From NCBI GenBank assembly GCA_910580225.1, contig CAJTXE010000013.1, forward strand, positions 29,515 through 93,514: a stretch of DNA of 64,000 nt. The letters are read 5' to 3'. The notes below the pieces were generated by a model. That model ran no database searches. It was not told the origin of the DNA and was given only the letters and a program-made list of their open reading frames with translations. This document shows, in pieces, positions 45,255 through 53,530 of this stretch (positions are counted from its first letter, which is position 1; each line of letters begins with the position of its first letter). The position numbers and the translations under genes were made by a program. The DNA is from an uncultured Acetatifactor sp. GTDB taxonomy: Bacteria; Bacillota; Clostridia; Lachnospirales; Lachnospiraceae.

Positions 45255-46615
45255 TTCCGGCGGGCAGCCCGGAGGTGCTGCGGACTGCGGTGGTATTCGG
45301 TGCGGATGCGGTATATATCGGCGGAGAGGCATTCGGACTGCGGGCCAAAGCGAAAAATTTCTCCGGGAAGGAAATGGCGGAGGGAATTGCATTTGCCCAT
45401 GCCCACGGAGTTAAAGTATATGTGACGGCGAATATTCTCGCACATAATGAGGATCTGGAGGAAGCTGCCGGATATTTTCAGGAGCTTCGGGATATGAGAC
45501 CAGAGCCCTGTGATGCGCTGATTATATCGGATCCAGGGCTATTTGATATTGCAAAAGAAGTATGGCCTCAGGCGGAAATCCATATATCCACCCAGGCCAA
45601 TAATACCAATTACCGGACCTATTTGTTCTGGTGGAAAATGGGGGCAAAAAGGGTGGTTTCCGCCAGGGAACTTTCCTTGGAAGAGATTCGGGATATTCGC
45701 AGGCATATTCCGAAGGAGATGGAGATCGAAAGCTTTGTACAGGGTTCCATGTGTATATCCTACTCAGGCCGGTGTCTGCTGAGTAGCTATTTTACAGGAA
45801 GGGATGCCAACCGGGGGGCCTGCACTCACCCCTGCAGGTGGAAATATGCGGTGTCGGAGGAGACCCGGCCCGGTGAATATCTGCCAGTGTATGAAAATGA
45901 ACGGGGTACATATATTTTTAATTCCAAAGACTTATGTATGGTAGAACATATTCCGGAACTGGTGGAAGCGGGGATAGACAGCTTTAAGATAGAGGGCCGT
46001 ATGAAAAATGCGCTCTATGTGGCCACGGTGACCAGAACCTATCGCAGGGCGATTGATGATTACTTCGAATCTCCGGATAAATTCAAAGCTGGGATGGAAT
46101 GGTATCAAGAGGAGATTTCAAAATGTACTCACAGGCACTTTTCCACAGGATTTTATTTCGGGAAACCTTCTGAGGAGAGCCAGATTTATGACAGCAGCAC
46201 GTATGTGAATGAGTATATTTATCTGGGAATGATGGAAGAGACCGTTGAGGAGGATCGTCTGCCATGGGGGAATGGGGTCTGCGGCCGACCTGCCGGCATG
46301 CAGAAGTCGGACGACAGGAATCGCACTTTCCTGGAGTGTGACAGAGAAGGACAGGAACCAGTACAAACCCTGGCACGGTTTGAACAGCGCAATAAATTTT
46401 CCGTGGGAGAATTGCTGGAAATCATGAAACCCGACGGGCGCAATGTGGAGGTGACAGTGGAAGCCCTGTATACAGAAGAGGGCGAAGCAGTGGAGAGTTG
46501 TCCTCATGCAAAGCAGGTACTGTGGGTAAAACTTTCTGCAAAAGCAGAACCGGGCGACCTGTTAAGGAGAAAGGGGACAAAGACGGGATATGAGGGGCAG
46601 CCGGCATCAGTTTAA
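45224..46615 (+). CDS. Peptidase U32 family protein, probable tRNA hydroxylation protein TrhP
   Basis: About 463 residues with the U32 pattern: PELLIPAGSPEVLRTAVVFG, IHISTQANNTNYRTY, MCISYSGRCLLSSYFTGRD, NRGACTHPCRWKY and FKIEGRMKNALYVATVTRTYR. Members of this group (YrrO/TrhP, YegQ) hydroxylate U34 of tRNA with prephenate rather than act as proteases. It follows trmR, whose product methylates that hydroxyl. The start may be 45224 (giving the typical short lead to KPELL) or 45191; both overlap trmR. Bacillus has two such genes here; only one is present, so it may serve alone. Confidence 0.85.
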   Translation: MEPGRKPELLIPAGSPEVLRTAVVFGADAVYIGGEAFGLRAKAKNFSGKEMAEGIAFAHAHGVKVYVTANILAHNEDLEEAAGYFQELRDMRPEPCDALIISDPGLFDIAKEVWPQAEIHISTQANNTNYRTYLFWWKMGAKRVVSARELSLEEIRDIRRHIPKEMEIESFVQGSMCISYSGRCLLSSYFTGRDANRGACTHPCRWKYAVSEETRPGEYLPVYENERGTYIFNSKDLCMVEHIPELVEAGIDSFKIEGRMKNALYVATVTRTYRRAIDDYFESPDKFKAGMEWYQEEISKCTHRHFSTGFYFGKPSEESQIYDSSTYVNEYIYLGMMEETVEEDRLPWGNGVCGRPAGMQKSDDRNRTFLECDREGQEPVQTLARFEQRNKFSVGELLEIMKPDGRNVEVTVEALYTEEGEAVESCPHAKQVLWVKLSAKAEPGDLLRRKGTKTGYEGQPASV

Positions 46616-46618
46616 GCA

Positions 46619-46646
46619 AGCCAGGAGCGGCAGCCCCTGGCTGTTT
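46619..46646 (+). terminator. Terminator-like hairpin after the U32 gene
   Basis: Stem AGCCAGG (46619-46625) with CCTGGCT (46636-46642), 10-base loop, then GTTTCC. The T run is short, but the hairpin lies just after the U32 stop in the gap between convergent operons. Confidence 0.5.
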
Positions 46647-46650
46647 CCGG

Positions 46651-48426
46651 TTATTTTCGGTAAATCCGGATATATCTTCCGTCAGTCACCTGGGTATAAC
46701 CGAATTCATTCTCGATATATTGCATCAGCCATCCCTCCGGATCCGTCATCAACTGGCCGTACCAACAGTCCACAATGATCACATTGGGATATTTCTCCGG
46801 GTACAGCGCCCAATATTCCAGCAGCCGTTCATCATAAGCTGTGGGATTGACAATGGAAAAATGGGAAATTTCCACATCTTTGAAGAGATATTGTATGGTT
46901 CCCAGGTTCATCACCTGATCCACCATGATCAGGACTTTATCTCCGTCCTGGATACAATTCTGCCAATCCTCATAATCACAGCGATATACATAAGCGCCCA
47001 TATAATTGGAAATGGTGCCTGCCGCCGGACCATCCAACAGGATACCGCTGCTCTGAAGTACATTGCTGTATCCGCCGGTTCCCGAACGCAGAGTATATCC
47101 CTTACCGAACACGGCAGTGACGCACCAGACAAAGAGCACGGCATATGTCCAGGAGACAGATATGCGGTTGTCTTCTCTGCGCTCCTCCAGGGCATGGAGA
47201 AGCAGAATCGCACCACAGAATGCCGCAGGCATGGCGTGGGGAATGGACTCCGCAAAGGACAGGTCAGTCAGATAGGTTACAGCCAAAAGGGAGAGCAGGG
47301 CTCCAGCCATAATGTACAGCAGGAACTTTTTGATGTCTGTGAAAGAGGACGGTCTGAGGCCATTAACGTCGACTTTCTCTTTACCTGGGGCCGGCGGGAC
47401 AGTTTGCAACGTGGGAGAATGGGGATTGCCGAAAGAGGAAGCGGCTTTTCGGCCGCTGACACATAAACCCGCCAATGCAAATGCGGCCAGATGAATATGC
47501 ATACGCTCATATCCGTACCCAAGGATAACCCAGCAGAAAAGCTCCAGCACACAGGCAAATACAACAGACAAACAGCAGGTTCGAGCCCAACTCAGGCCAA
47601 ACAGTCTGGCTGTCAGGACAGAGAAAACCATACATCCTGCCCACAGGGCCAATGTAGAGAAACAGCCTGTGAGAAGCGTCAATATCTTACTTCCCGGAGT
47701 GAGAGAATGAGTTACATCGCCTGCCAGGATATGGGATATGGTGTTCAGCAGTTCTCCGGGAGTGGTGTAAGTGAACAGCATGCCCAGGTATCCTAAGCCG
47801 CAGAAAGCGCAGGTCAAGGTGAGAATTCCCATATCGCGCCATCTGGTTTTGCCGGAGAATCGGGCGCAGAGAACCAGCAGGAAGGGAAACAGGATCAGGC
47901 AGGATGGATAGGACAATATATTCAGCACCAGAGAAAGGGCGGCAAAGACCAGATATCTGAGCTTTTTCCCGCGGGTGTAATATCTGGCAAGAAACAGAGC
48001 CGTCAGCGTGTAGAACCATACCTGCATAATGCCGAATTCCGGCAGGATCATCTGCTTGGGGATGGTATTAAAATAAATCAGGGCCAGAAGCCAGGCATAT
48101 TCCCGCTGCAGAAAATCCTTCATCACCCGGTACAGATACAGGCTCACCGCCAGATGAAGAAAGGTTCCCCAGAGCCGCAGGTATAACACGATTCCGGTAG
48201 TGCCGAACAGAGCCAGCCAGGGTTTCATGAGGAAGGCACACAGAAAAGCAGAGGACTGGTGGGGTTCCCACATATCCAGAAACAGCCTGTCTCCCTGAAC
48301 ATTGCGGTAGGACATTACCAGCTGATATTCTTCGTCCAGGCCGAAAGCAAAAAAGAGCATCTTCAGCGCGGCCAGGACACTGAGGAGAAGGAAAAGGGCA
48401 TACGCCCCGCCATATTTACGTTTCAT
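46651..48426 (-). CDS. GT-C membrane glycosyltransferase (GtrC-like), first paralogue
   Basis: 591 residues with about eleven membrane helices and a soluble C-terminal domain of about 120 residues. The first extracytoplasmic loop has GLDEEYQLVMSYR and FLDMWEPHQSSAF, the acidic loop typical of polyprenyl-phosphate-dependent GT-C enzymes. It is paralogous to the protein at 51485 (DGEYQLAMCRR, FLEMWEPHQTSSF), and both end in a domain that starts with GDKV. Its start overlaps the upstream GT2 gene by 11 bases. With that GtrB-like enzyme and GtrA it would form a three-part system that moves one sugar across the membrane and onto a surface glycan. Confidence 0.8.
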   Translation of the reverse strand: MKRKYGGAYALFLLLSVLAALKMLFFAFGLDEEYQLVMSYRNVQGDRLFLDMWEPHQSSAFLCAFLMKPWLALFGTTGIVLYLRLWGTFLHLAVSLYLYRVMKDFLQREYAWLLALIYFNTIPKQMILPEFGIMQVWFYTLTALFLARYYTRGKKLRYLVFAALSLVLNILSYPSCLILFPFLLVLCARFSGKTRWRDMGILTLTCAFCGLGYLGMLFTYTTPGELLNTISHILAGDVTHSLTPGSKILTLLTGCFSTLALWAGCMVFSVLTARLFGLSWARTCCLSVVFACVLELFCWVILGYGYERMHIHLAAFALAGLCVSGRKAASSFGNPHSPTLQTVPPAPGKEKVDVNGLRPSSFTDIKKFLLYIMAGALLSLLAVTYLTDLSFAESIPHAMPAAFCGAILLLHALEERREDNRISVSWTYAVLFVWCVTAVFGKGYTLRSGTGGYSNVLQSSGILLDGPAAGTISNYMGAYVYRCDYEDWQNCIQDGDKVLIMVDQVMNLGTIQYLFKDVEISHFSIVNPTAYDERLLEYWALYPEKYPNVIIVDCWYGQLMTDPEGWLMQYIENEFGYTQVTDGRYIRIYRK

Positions 48427-49369
48427 GGGAAGTCTCCTTATCGCCGCGTTCTTCCAGAAGCTCGTCTACAATATACGGAGGACGTGTTCTGGCAGCATCC
48501 AGGGTCCGCCAGATATATTCGCCCAGAATCCCCAGCATCATCATAATCATGCCGGACGCACACAGGATTACACACATCAGAGAGGCCCAGCCGTCGATAG
48601 GGGTTCCCCGGGTAACCTTTTCCGCAATGACACTGATCAGAAGGATAACTGCCAGCAGATTGAACAGTATCCCCAGCCCGGACATGAAACGCAGCGGAAA
48701 ATAGGAAAAGCTCATCACGGAATCCATTACCAGTTTTACCTTCTTGGAGAGTGTCCAGCGAGATTTTCCGACTTCCCGATCCTGACGTACAAAATAGATC
48801 ATGTCCGTGCGGAAACCGGCCCAGAGTACCTGCAGAGTCAGAGAGGAATTTTTCTCATCCAGCCGTTCCAGCACTTCTATCACCTTTCGGTCCACCAAAT
48901 AGCAGTCGCAGCCACCTATGGGCATGTTTTTATTGACAATTTTACGAATCAAAGCATAATACAGGTTGGCAAAAAATACCTTCACGGGATTTTCCTTCCG
49001 CTCTTTCCGGACAGCAAGAACCACCTTGTTCCCGCGCTTCCAGCTGTCATACATCTCCAGAATAATTCCGGAGTCCTCCTGCAGATCGGCCTGTTTGGTG
49101 ACGGCACAGTCTCCTGTGCAGGCGCTTAAGCCCGCAAGCAGGGCGGCATGCTCCCCGAAATTGCGGGATAGTTTTATCAGTCTGACATGCGGATCCGCTT
49201 CCCGCAGCCGGTTCATTATCTGCCAGGAATCGTCGCCTGAACCATCGTCCACAAATACAATCTCATATTCTCCCAGCTGTCCCAGGATTTTTTCTTTCAT
49301 ATCCGCATACAGAAGCTCCAGGGTATCTGCATTGTAATACACAGGAACGACAATCGATATTTTGCTCAT
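48416..49369 (-). CDS. GtrB/CsbB-like polyprenyl-phosphate glycosyltransferase
   Basis: 317 residues. GT2 domain: ISIVVPVYYNADTLELLY, FVDDGSGDDSW, KLSRNFGEHAALLAGL and KQADLQEDSG. Two membrane helices at about 230-285 follow, as in GtrB, CsbB and ArnC-like enzymes that load a sugar from a nucleotide onto undecaprenyl phosphate. Its start overlaps the FdtA-like gene by 4 bases and its end overlaps the GT-C gene by 11, so it belongs to a tight operon. The sugar is probably the 3-amino-3,6-dideoxyhexose made by the two preceding genes. Confidence 0.88.
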   Translation of the reverse strand: MSKISIVVPVYYNADTLELLYADMKEKILGQLGEYEIVFVDDGSGDDSWQIMNRLREADPHVRLIKLSRNFGEHAALLAGLSACTGDCAVTKQADLQEDSGIILEMYDSWKRGNKVVLAVRKERKENPVKVFFANLYYALIRKIVNKNMPIGGCDCYLVDRKVIEVLERLDEKNSSLTLQVLWAGFRTDMIYFVRQDREVGKSRWTLSKKVKLVMDSVMSFSYFPLRFMSGLGILFNLLAVILLISVIAEKVTRGTPIDGWASLMCVILCASGMIMMMLGILGEYIWRTLDAARTRPPYIVDELLEERGDKETSHET

Positions 49370-49779
49370 TTTCTCACCATCTTCAGATAATTATCATAGT
49401 CCCGAATATATTCTTCCGGATCATAGTGTTCATTGGACAGTACCAGCAACACGGAATCCGGAGAGAAATCATACATTTCCTTCCATACCATTCGTTCCAG
49501 GTACAGGCCCATTCGGGGCCGGTCCAGTTCTATGACCCGACTCTCATGACCGTTATCCACCTTTACTCTGCTGGTGCCGGATACATTGATCATGACAAAC
49601 TCAGACCTTAAATTTGCATGCTTTCCACGGACCACTTCGTCGTCGGATCCGTAGATGTAAAAAATCCTTTGAATATCAAATGGAATGGCACTGCCGCCTT
49701 CCACTACCACAAGATTCCCTCTTTCGTCCCCAAGATCGGGGAAGTCCAGAATGCGGATCTGTTCCTCCAGTTTAACCAT
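49366..49779 (-). CDS. dTDP-sugar 3,4-ketoisomerase (FdtA/QdtA-like cupin)
   Basis: 137 residues of the WxcM/FdtA cupin family: PDLGDERGNLVVVEG, FDIQRIFYIYG, RGKHANLRSEFVMI and MVWKEMYDFSPDSVLLVLS. Members convert dTDP-4-keto-6-deoxyglucose to the 3-keto sugar, the substrate of the FdtB/QdtB aminotransferase encoded just before it. Histidine 50 or so in GKHAN is at the usual catalytic place. The ATG at 49779 has GGTGGAG upstream; a GTG at 49791 directly abuts the previous stop. Whether the product is the galacto or gluco isomer cannot be decided. Confidence 0.85.
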   Translation of the reverse strand: MVKLEEQIRILDFPDLGDERGNLVVVEGGSAIPFDIQRIFYIYGSDDEVVRGKHANLRSEFVMINVSGTSRVKVDNGHESRVIELDRPRMGLYLERMVWKEMYDFSPDSVLLVLSNEHYDPEEYIRDYDNYLKMVRK

Positions 49780-49791
49780 GGTATTCTCCAC

Positions 49792-50886
49792 CTATTGAAA
49801 CGAATTGATGCAATCTATAGTATATTGCTGCTCTTCCGGGTGCATTCCTGTGTAAAAGGGAAGAGACAGCACAGTATCGGCGTATTCTTCCGTCACGGGG
49901 AAATCGCCCTTCCTGTATCCCAGGTTACGGTAGGCTTCTGCCAGATGCGGGGGAACCGGATAATGGATAAGGGTACCAATTCCCTGCTGTTCCAAATATT
50001 CCATCAGCTCCTGCCGCCGCCTGGTACGAACCACATACTGATGCCATACGGAGCGGGTTCCCTCCCGCTGCCGGGGAAGAAGAAGATCTTTCTGCTGCAG
50101 TTCCCGTGAGTAGACGGATGCCAGTTCCTGTCGTTCCCGCGTGATCTCTTCCATGTGGGCCAGCCGTACATTCAGCAGCCCGGCCTGAAGTTCGTCCAGA
50201 CGGGAATTGGCCCCGACTACTTTATTATAGTAACGCTTTTCACTGCCGTAATTTCGGAAGACGCGCGCGTCTTCGTTTAGGCGGGCATCCCCGGTAACAA
50301 TTGCACCTGCATCTCCGAAGGCACCCAGATTCTTCGAGGGATAGAAAGAGAAACAGCCTGCGTCTCCAAAGGTGCCGGTCATTTGTCCTTTGTAAAGCGC
50401 ACCGTGGGACTGGGCACAGTCCTCGATGAGTTTCAGTCCGTGTGTCCGGCAGATGCGGGTAATCTTGTCCATATCAGCTACGTGGCCATAGAGGTGAACC
50501 ACCATTACCGCTTTGGTTTTCCCGGTAATCTTTTCTTCTATTTTATCCGCATTGATCTGGTAATACGCATCCGGTTCCACGAAAACAGGGACAGCGCCAT
50601 TGATGGTGATTCCCATGACGCTGGCGATGTAGGTGTTTCCCTGAACGATGACTTCATCACCGGGACCGATTCCCAGGAGTTTCACGGCGATCCACAGTGC
50701 ATCAAGGCCGCTGGCGACGCCGATGCAGTATTTCGCACCGGTGTAGGCGGCAAAATTTTCCTCGAAAGACTGTACCTCGCGGCCCAGCACATACCAGCCG
50801 GAGCGGAGTACGGAAAGGGCTTTCGCTTCCAGTTCGTCCTGATATTTCAGATAACCGTAGTCCATACGGTTCGGCATAATTTTCAT
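49792..50886 (-). CDS. DegT/DnrJ/EryC1-type sugar aminotransferase (FdtB/QdtB-like)
   Basis: A 364-residue PLP enzyme: EEFAAYTGAKYCIGVASGLDAL-type start, IEDCAQSHGALYKG, the PLP lysine in FYPSKNLGAFGDAG (near residue 184), NYGSEKRYYNKVVGANSRLDE and YPVPPHLAEAY. It should transfer an amino group to C3 of the keto sugar made by the FdtA-like enzyme, giving dTDP-3-amino-3,6-dideoxyhexose. No acetyltransferase (FdtC type) or rmlAB is beside it, so dTDP-4-keto-6-deoxyglucose must come from genes elsewhere. A 134-bp gap without visible feature separates it from gtrA upstream. Confidence 0.9.
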   Translation of the reverse strand: MKIMPNRMDYGYLKYQDELEAKALSVLRSGWYVLGREVQSFEENFAAYTGAKYCIGVASGLDALWIAVKLLGIGPGDEVIVQGNTYIASVMGITINGAVPVFVEPDAYYQINADKIEEKITGKTKAVMVVHLYGHVADMDKITRICRTHGLKLIEDCAQSHGALYKGQMTGTFGDAGCFSFYPSKNLGAFGDAGAIVTGDARLNEDARVFRNYGSEKRYYNKVVGANSRLDELQAGLLNVRLAHMEEITRERQELASVYSRELQQKDLLLPRQREGTRSVWHQYVVRTRRRQELMEYLEQQGIGTLIHYPVPPHLAEAYRNLGYRKGDFPVTEEYADTVLSLPFYTGMHPEEQQYTIDCINSFQ

Positions 50887-51020
50887 AAGATTATAATGGA
50901 TTCCTTTCTGGCGGGGACAGCAGGAACCATTCGTCCGGGGCTGTCCGCTGCAGACATCATAACATATTTTGCTGACTTCTTCAAGGCTTATCGCGGAACC
51001 GTCACCGGGTTAGATAGGGG

Positions 51021-51488
51021 CTACTCTGTCCTTTTGCCGTTGTGTGCATATGCCCAGAATTTATTCAGCAGGAAATTCAGAGGAACCGTTATACACAAAT
51101 TGAGGAAGGTTGCTATGAAGTGGGGAATTCCCAGGAGCCTTTCCTGGACATAAAGGAGCAGGCCCATAAGCACAAGTTCTGTCAGTGCATAGGAAGCGTA
51201 GACTTTTGCCAGGGCCCTGTACCAGGGCTGCTGGCTGGCCTCTTTCCCCTGAAACACGAAGCGGCTGTTCAGCAGATAGGAGATCAGCACCGTGATCAGA
51301 AAAGAGATCAGATTACATATCTGCTCATGGAGATGGATCACATAATAGCACATGTTGGTAATCAGATAAGAAAGGATTGTGTTAATGGCGCCAACCATGC
51401 CGAATTTGAGAAACTGGTGTACAGAGGGAGGGAGCTTTGCCCAGTAATGTCGTATTACAGCAGCAGATTTGCTTTGGTTCGTTTTCAT
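51021..51488 (-). CDS. GtrA family membrane protein
   Basis: 155 residues with four membrane helices. The family start is visible (FLKFGMVGAINTILSYLITN), as is the closing VPLNFLLNKFWAY. GtrA proteins are thought to flip undecaprenyl-phosphate sugars to the outer face, for use by GT-C enzymes. The start overlaps the preceding GT-C gene by 4 bases. Together with the GT2 gene at 48416 and the two GT-C genes it completes a GtrA/GtrB/GtrC set, although the parts are interleaved with the amino-sugar genes. Confidence 0.9.
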   Translation of the reverse strand: MKTNQSKSAAVIRHYWAKLPPSVHQFLKFGMVGAINTILSYLITNMCYYVIHLHEQICNLISFLITVLISYLLNSRFVFQGKEASQQPWYRALAKVYASYALTELVLMGLLLYVQERLLGIPHFIATFLNLCITVPLNFLLNKFWAYAHNGKRTE

Positions 51489-53218
51489 TGTCCGTCCTCC
51501 GTTTCTCGGGATGTTTTAAAATAGTAATTCCAGAATTTGCCCTCAATGATCTGTGCCGGCCGGTATTCCTGCGCAAGCCAGTCCATTAGCCACTGGTTTG
51601 TCTGAAGCTCATGGGACAGGGTACCCAGATAGCCTTCCGCCACAATAACATCCGGATATTTGTCCGGATTCAGTTTCCAATAGGAAAGGACTGCTTCACT
51701 GTAGTAAGGCGTAGAGATTGTGGAAGGGCCTGCGATTTCCACATCTTCATACAGATAGCCCAATGTATCGACTACACCGCCGATGATCCACACCTTATCG
51801 CCGGGACGGATCCATTTCTTCCATTCCGGATAACTGTCCCGTTGAATGCACACGCCGTCTTCGTTGGAAATAAGGCCCAAAGCTGGGCCGCTGCGCACCA
51901 GGGACATGGAGGAACCCACAGAGGGGCAGATCTGGGCTTTCCCGGACAGGGGAGTCCGGATATAGACACACCGGAAGGCCAGAAGCAGCACAAAACATGC
52001 ATAGCAGAGAGGAAGCCCTCTGATGATTATGGTATCGGCGGATTTTGAAGCCTGTTTTTCAATGGGAATCAGAGAGACTCCGGCCAGCAGAAGGCCGTAA
52101 GGCACGGAGACCGGCAGCGGCAGATCTGAGAGCATCAAAGTGGCAAGGAAGCACAGTCCGCCGATTACGCTTCCGCAGAAGTAAATTTGCTTTTCCCGGC
52201 CATTCAGATTTTTTCTGCACAGGAAGCCCAGTCCGGCGGCGAACAGAAGGATTATACTGTAGGCAAAGCGGTTCCGGGCACTTAAGATATTGAAAAAGAA
52301 CCCGGCCAGCAGTACACCGCAGACCGCCAGAAGCCAGATCCCCAGGCCAGAGCAGCGGGAGCCCCTTTTCCTGCGTACAATCACTAGGGGGGGCAAAACG
52401 ACAACACCAGCCGCTGCCAGCAGGAAGCCCTGTATAAGAAGATCGCTTCCATAGACGGACAGCCTGGCGAAAAAGCCCTCCGTATGGGTGGGTTCCAGAG
52501 CAAGCATGCCGGAAAGGCAGGCTTTCAGGTTTTCGGGACCGACAGTGCACAGAAAATAACCGCCTGCCGCCGTGCCCAATATGGCACAGATACCGCTGAC
52601 AAGGAGGATATCCCTCTTTTTATAAGGTGAGTACAATGCCAAAAGCAAAATCACACCAAACAGAACAATGGCACAGGACGGGTATGCCAGTACCAGAAGC
52701 GACAGCCACAGGGCACTGACAGCCAGCAGATATTTTCGCCCTGTTTTCAGGTAAGTCCACAGACAGCAGAACAACAGTGTGGAAAACCAGAGCTGCAGAT
52801 TGCTGAATTCCGGCAGGGCATAATCCTTTGGAGAAATCATAAAGAAGAGCAGCGCAATTCCGAAGGCCGCATTTTCTGTCAGATCTCTCCCCAGTGTCCG
52901 ATACAGCAAAAGGGAGATGCCGCCCCGTATGAGGATGCCGCAGGCTTGAAGATAGACGACAATGCCGGTGGTGGTTCCCAGGAGGCTGATATAGATCCAC
53001 ATCAGAAAGGCCGGAAGAAAGGAGGAAGTCTGGTGAGGTTCCCACATTTCCAGAAACAGTTTATCGCCCTGCAGCAGGCGCCGGCACATGGCAAGCTGGT
53101 ATTCCCCGTCATAACCGAGGTTGGTAAAGGTCCAGATAAGGCCGCAGCAGACTGCCATACAGGTGAAAAAAAGTCGGGTGTACTTGTTTTTGACTGAAAT
53201 CGTGTTGTTCATACGCAT
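51485..53218 (-). CDS. GT-C membrane glycosyltransferase (GtrC-like), second paralogue
   Basis: 577 residues, first gene of the minus-strand cluster. About eleven membrane helices, with the first outer loop DGEYQLAMCRRLLQGDKLF and FLEMWEPHQTSSF, and a soluble C-terminal domain beginning GDKVWIIGGVVDT. It shares these features with the paralogue at 46651, but the two are clearly diverged, so they probably act on different acceptors or sugars rather than being a recent copy. Two in-frame ATGs lie six bases apart; the second, at 53212, has better spacing from GGA. A consensus promoter lies upstream. Confidence 0.8.
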   Translation of the reverse strand: MRMNNTISVKNKYTRLFFTCMAVCCGLIWTFTNLGYDGEYQLAMCRRLLQGDKLFLEMWEPHQTSSFLPAFLMWIYISLLGTTTGIVVYLQACGILIRGGISLLLYRTLGRDLTENAAFGIALLFFMISPKDYALPEFSNLQLWFSTLLFCCLWTYLKTGRKYLLAVSALWLSLLVLAYPSCAIVLFGVILLLALYSPYKKRDILLVSGICAILGTAAGGYFLCTVGPENLKACLSGMLALEPTHTEGFFARLSVYGSDLLIQGFLLAAAGVVVLPPLVIVRRKRGSRCSGLGIWLLAVCGVLLAGFFFNILSARNRFAYSIILLFAAGLGFLCRKNLNGREKQIYFCGSVIGGLCFLATLMLSDLPLPVSVPYGLLLAGVSLIPIEKQASKSADTIIIRGLPLCYACFVLLLAFRCVYIRTPLSGKAQICPSVGSSMSLVRSGPALGLISNEDGVCIQRDSYPEWKKWIRPGDKVWIIGGVVDTLGYLYEDVEIAGPSTISTPYYSEAVLSYWKLNPDKYPDVIVAEGYLGTLSHELQTNQWLMDWLAQEYRPAQIIEGKFWNYYFKTSRETEDGQ

Positions 53219-53284
53219 TTCCGTTCTGACTTATGATTTTATGCTATCTATCTGTGAATATAAAATGCAGGTTTCGTGATTTGA

Positions 53285-53314
53285 ATTATAGCTTTTATGT
53301 GGCAGGATTGTCAA
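53285..53314 (-). promoter_or_regulatory. Strong promoter of the amino-sugar/Gtr cluster
   Basis: On the minus strand, perfect TTGACA (53314-53309) and perfect TATAAT (53290-53285) with an 18-base spacer, about 65 bases before the first start codon. With both hexamers at consensus, the cluster is probably expressed constitutively. Confidence 0.8.
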
Positions 53315-53456
53315 GAGGGGAGAAGAATGCAGCGAAATCTCAAATGTTTTCCACTGCTCCAGTGTAATGGGACGGATATTCATATGCGCTACGGGCAATT
53401 TGCCGTCAGGAATGGGGAAAATGAAAAAAATTTTGGAGGAAATCGAGAAATTCGTT

Positions 53457-53493
53457 TTCAGGTATTGCAATCCTGAAAAAAGTAGAGTATTAA
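53457..53493 (+). promoter_or_regulatory. glnN promoter with palindrome over the -35
   Basis: TTGCAA (53465-53470) and TATTAA (53488-53493) are 17 bases apart, 38 bases before glnN. The -35 lies within a near-perfect palindrome at 53457-53477: TTCAGG, then T and ATTGCAAT, then CCTGAA. This is a good place for a regulator, perhaps of nitrogen status. It does not match the GlnR box of Bacillus. The remainder of the 312-bp gap holds the divergent promoter only. Confidence 0.55.
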
Positions 53494-53530
53494 GGTAGGT
53501 AGAATAAATTGCAGAGAGGGAGAGACACAG

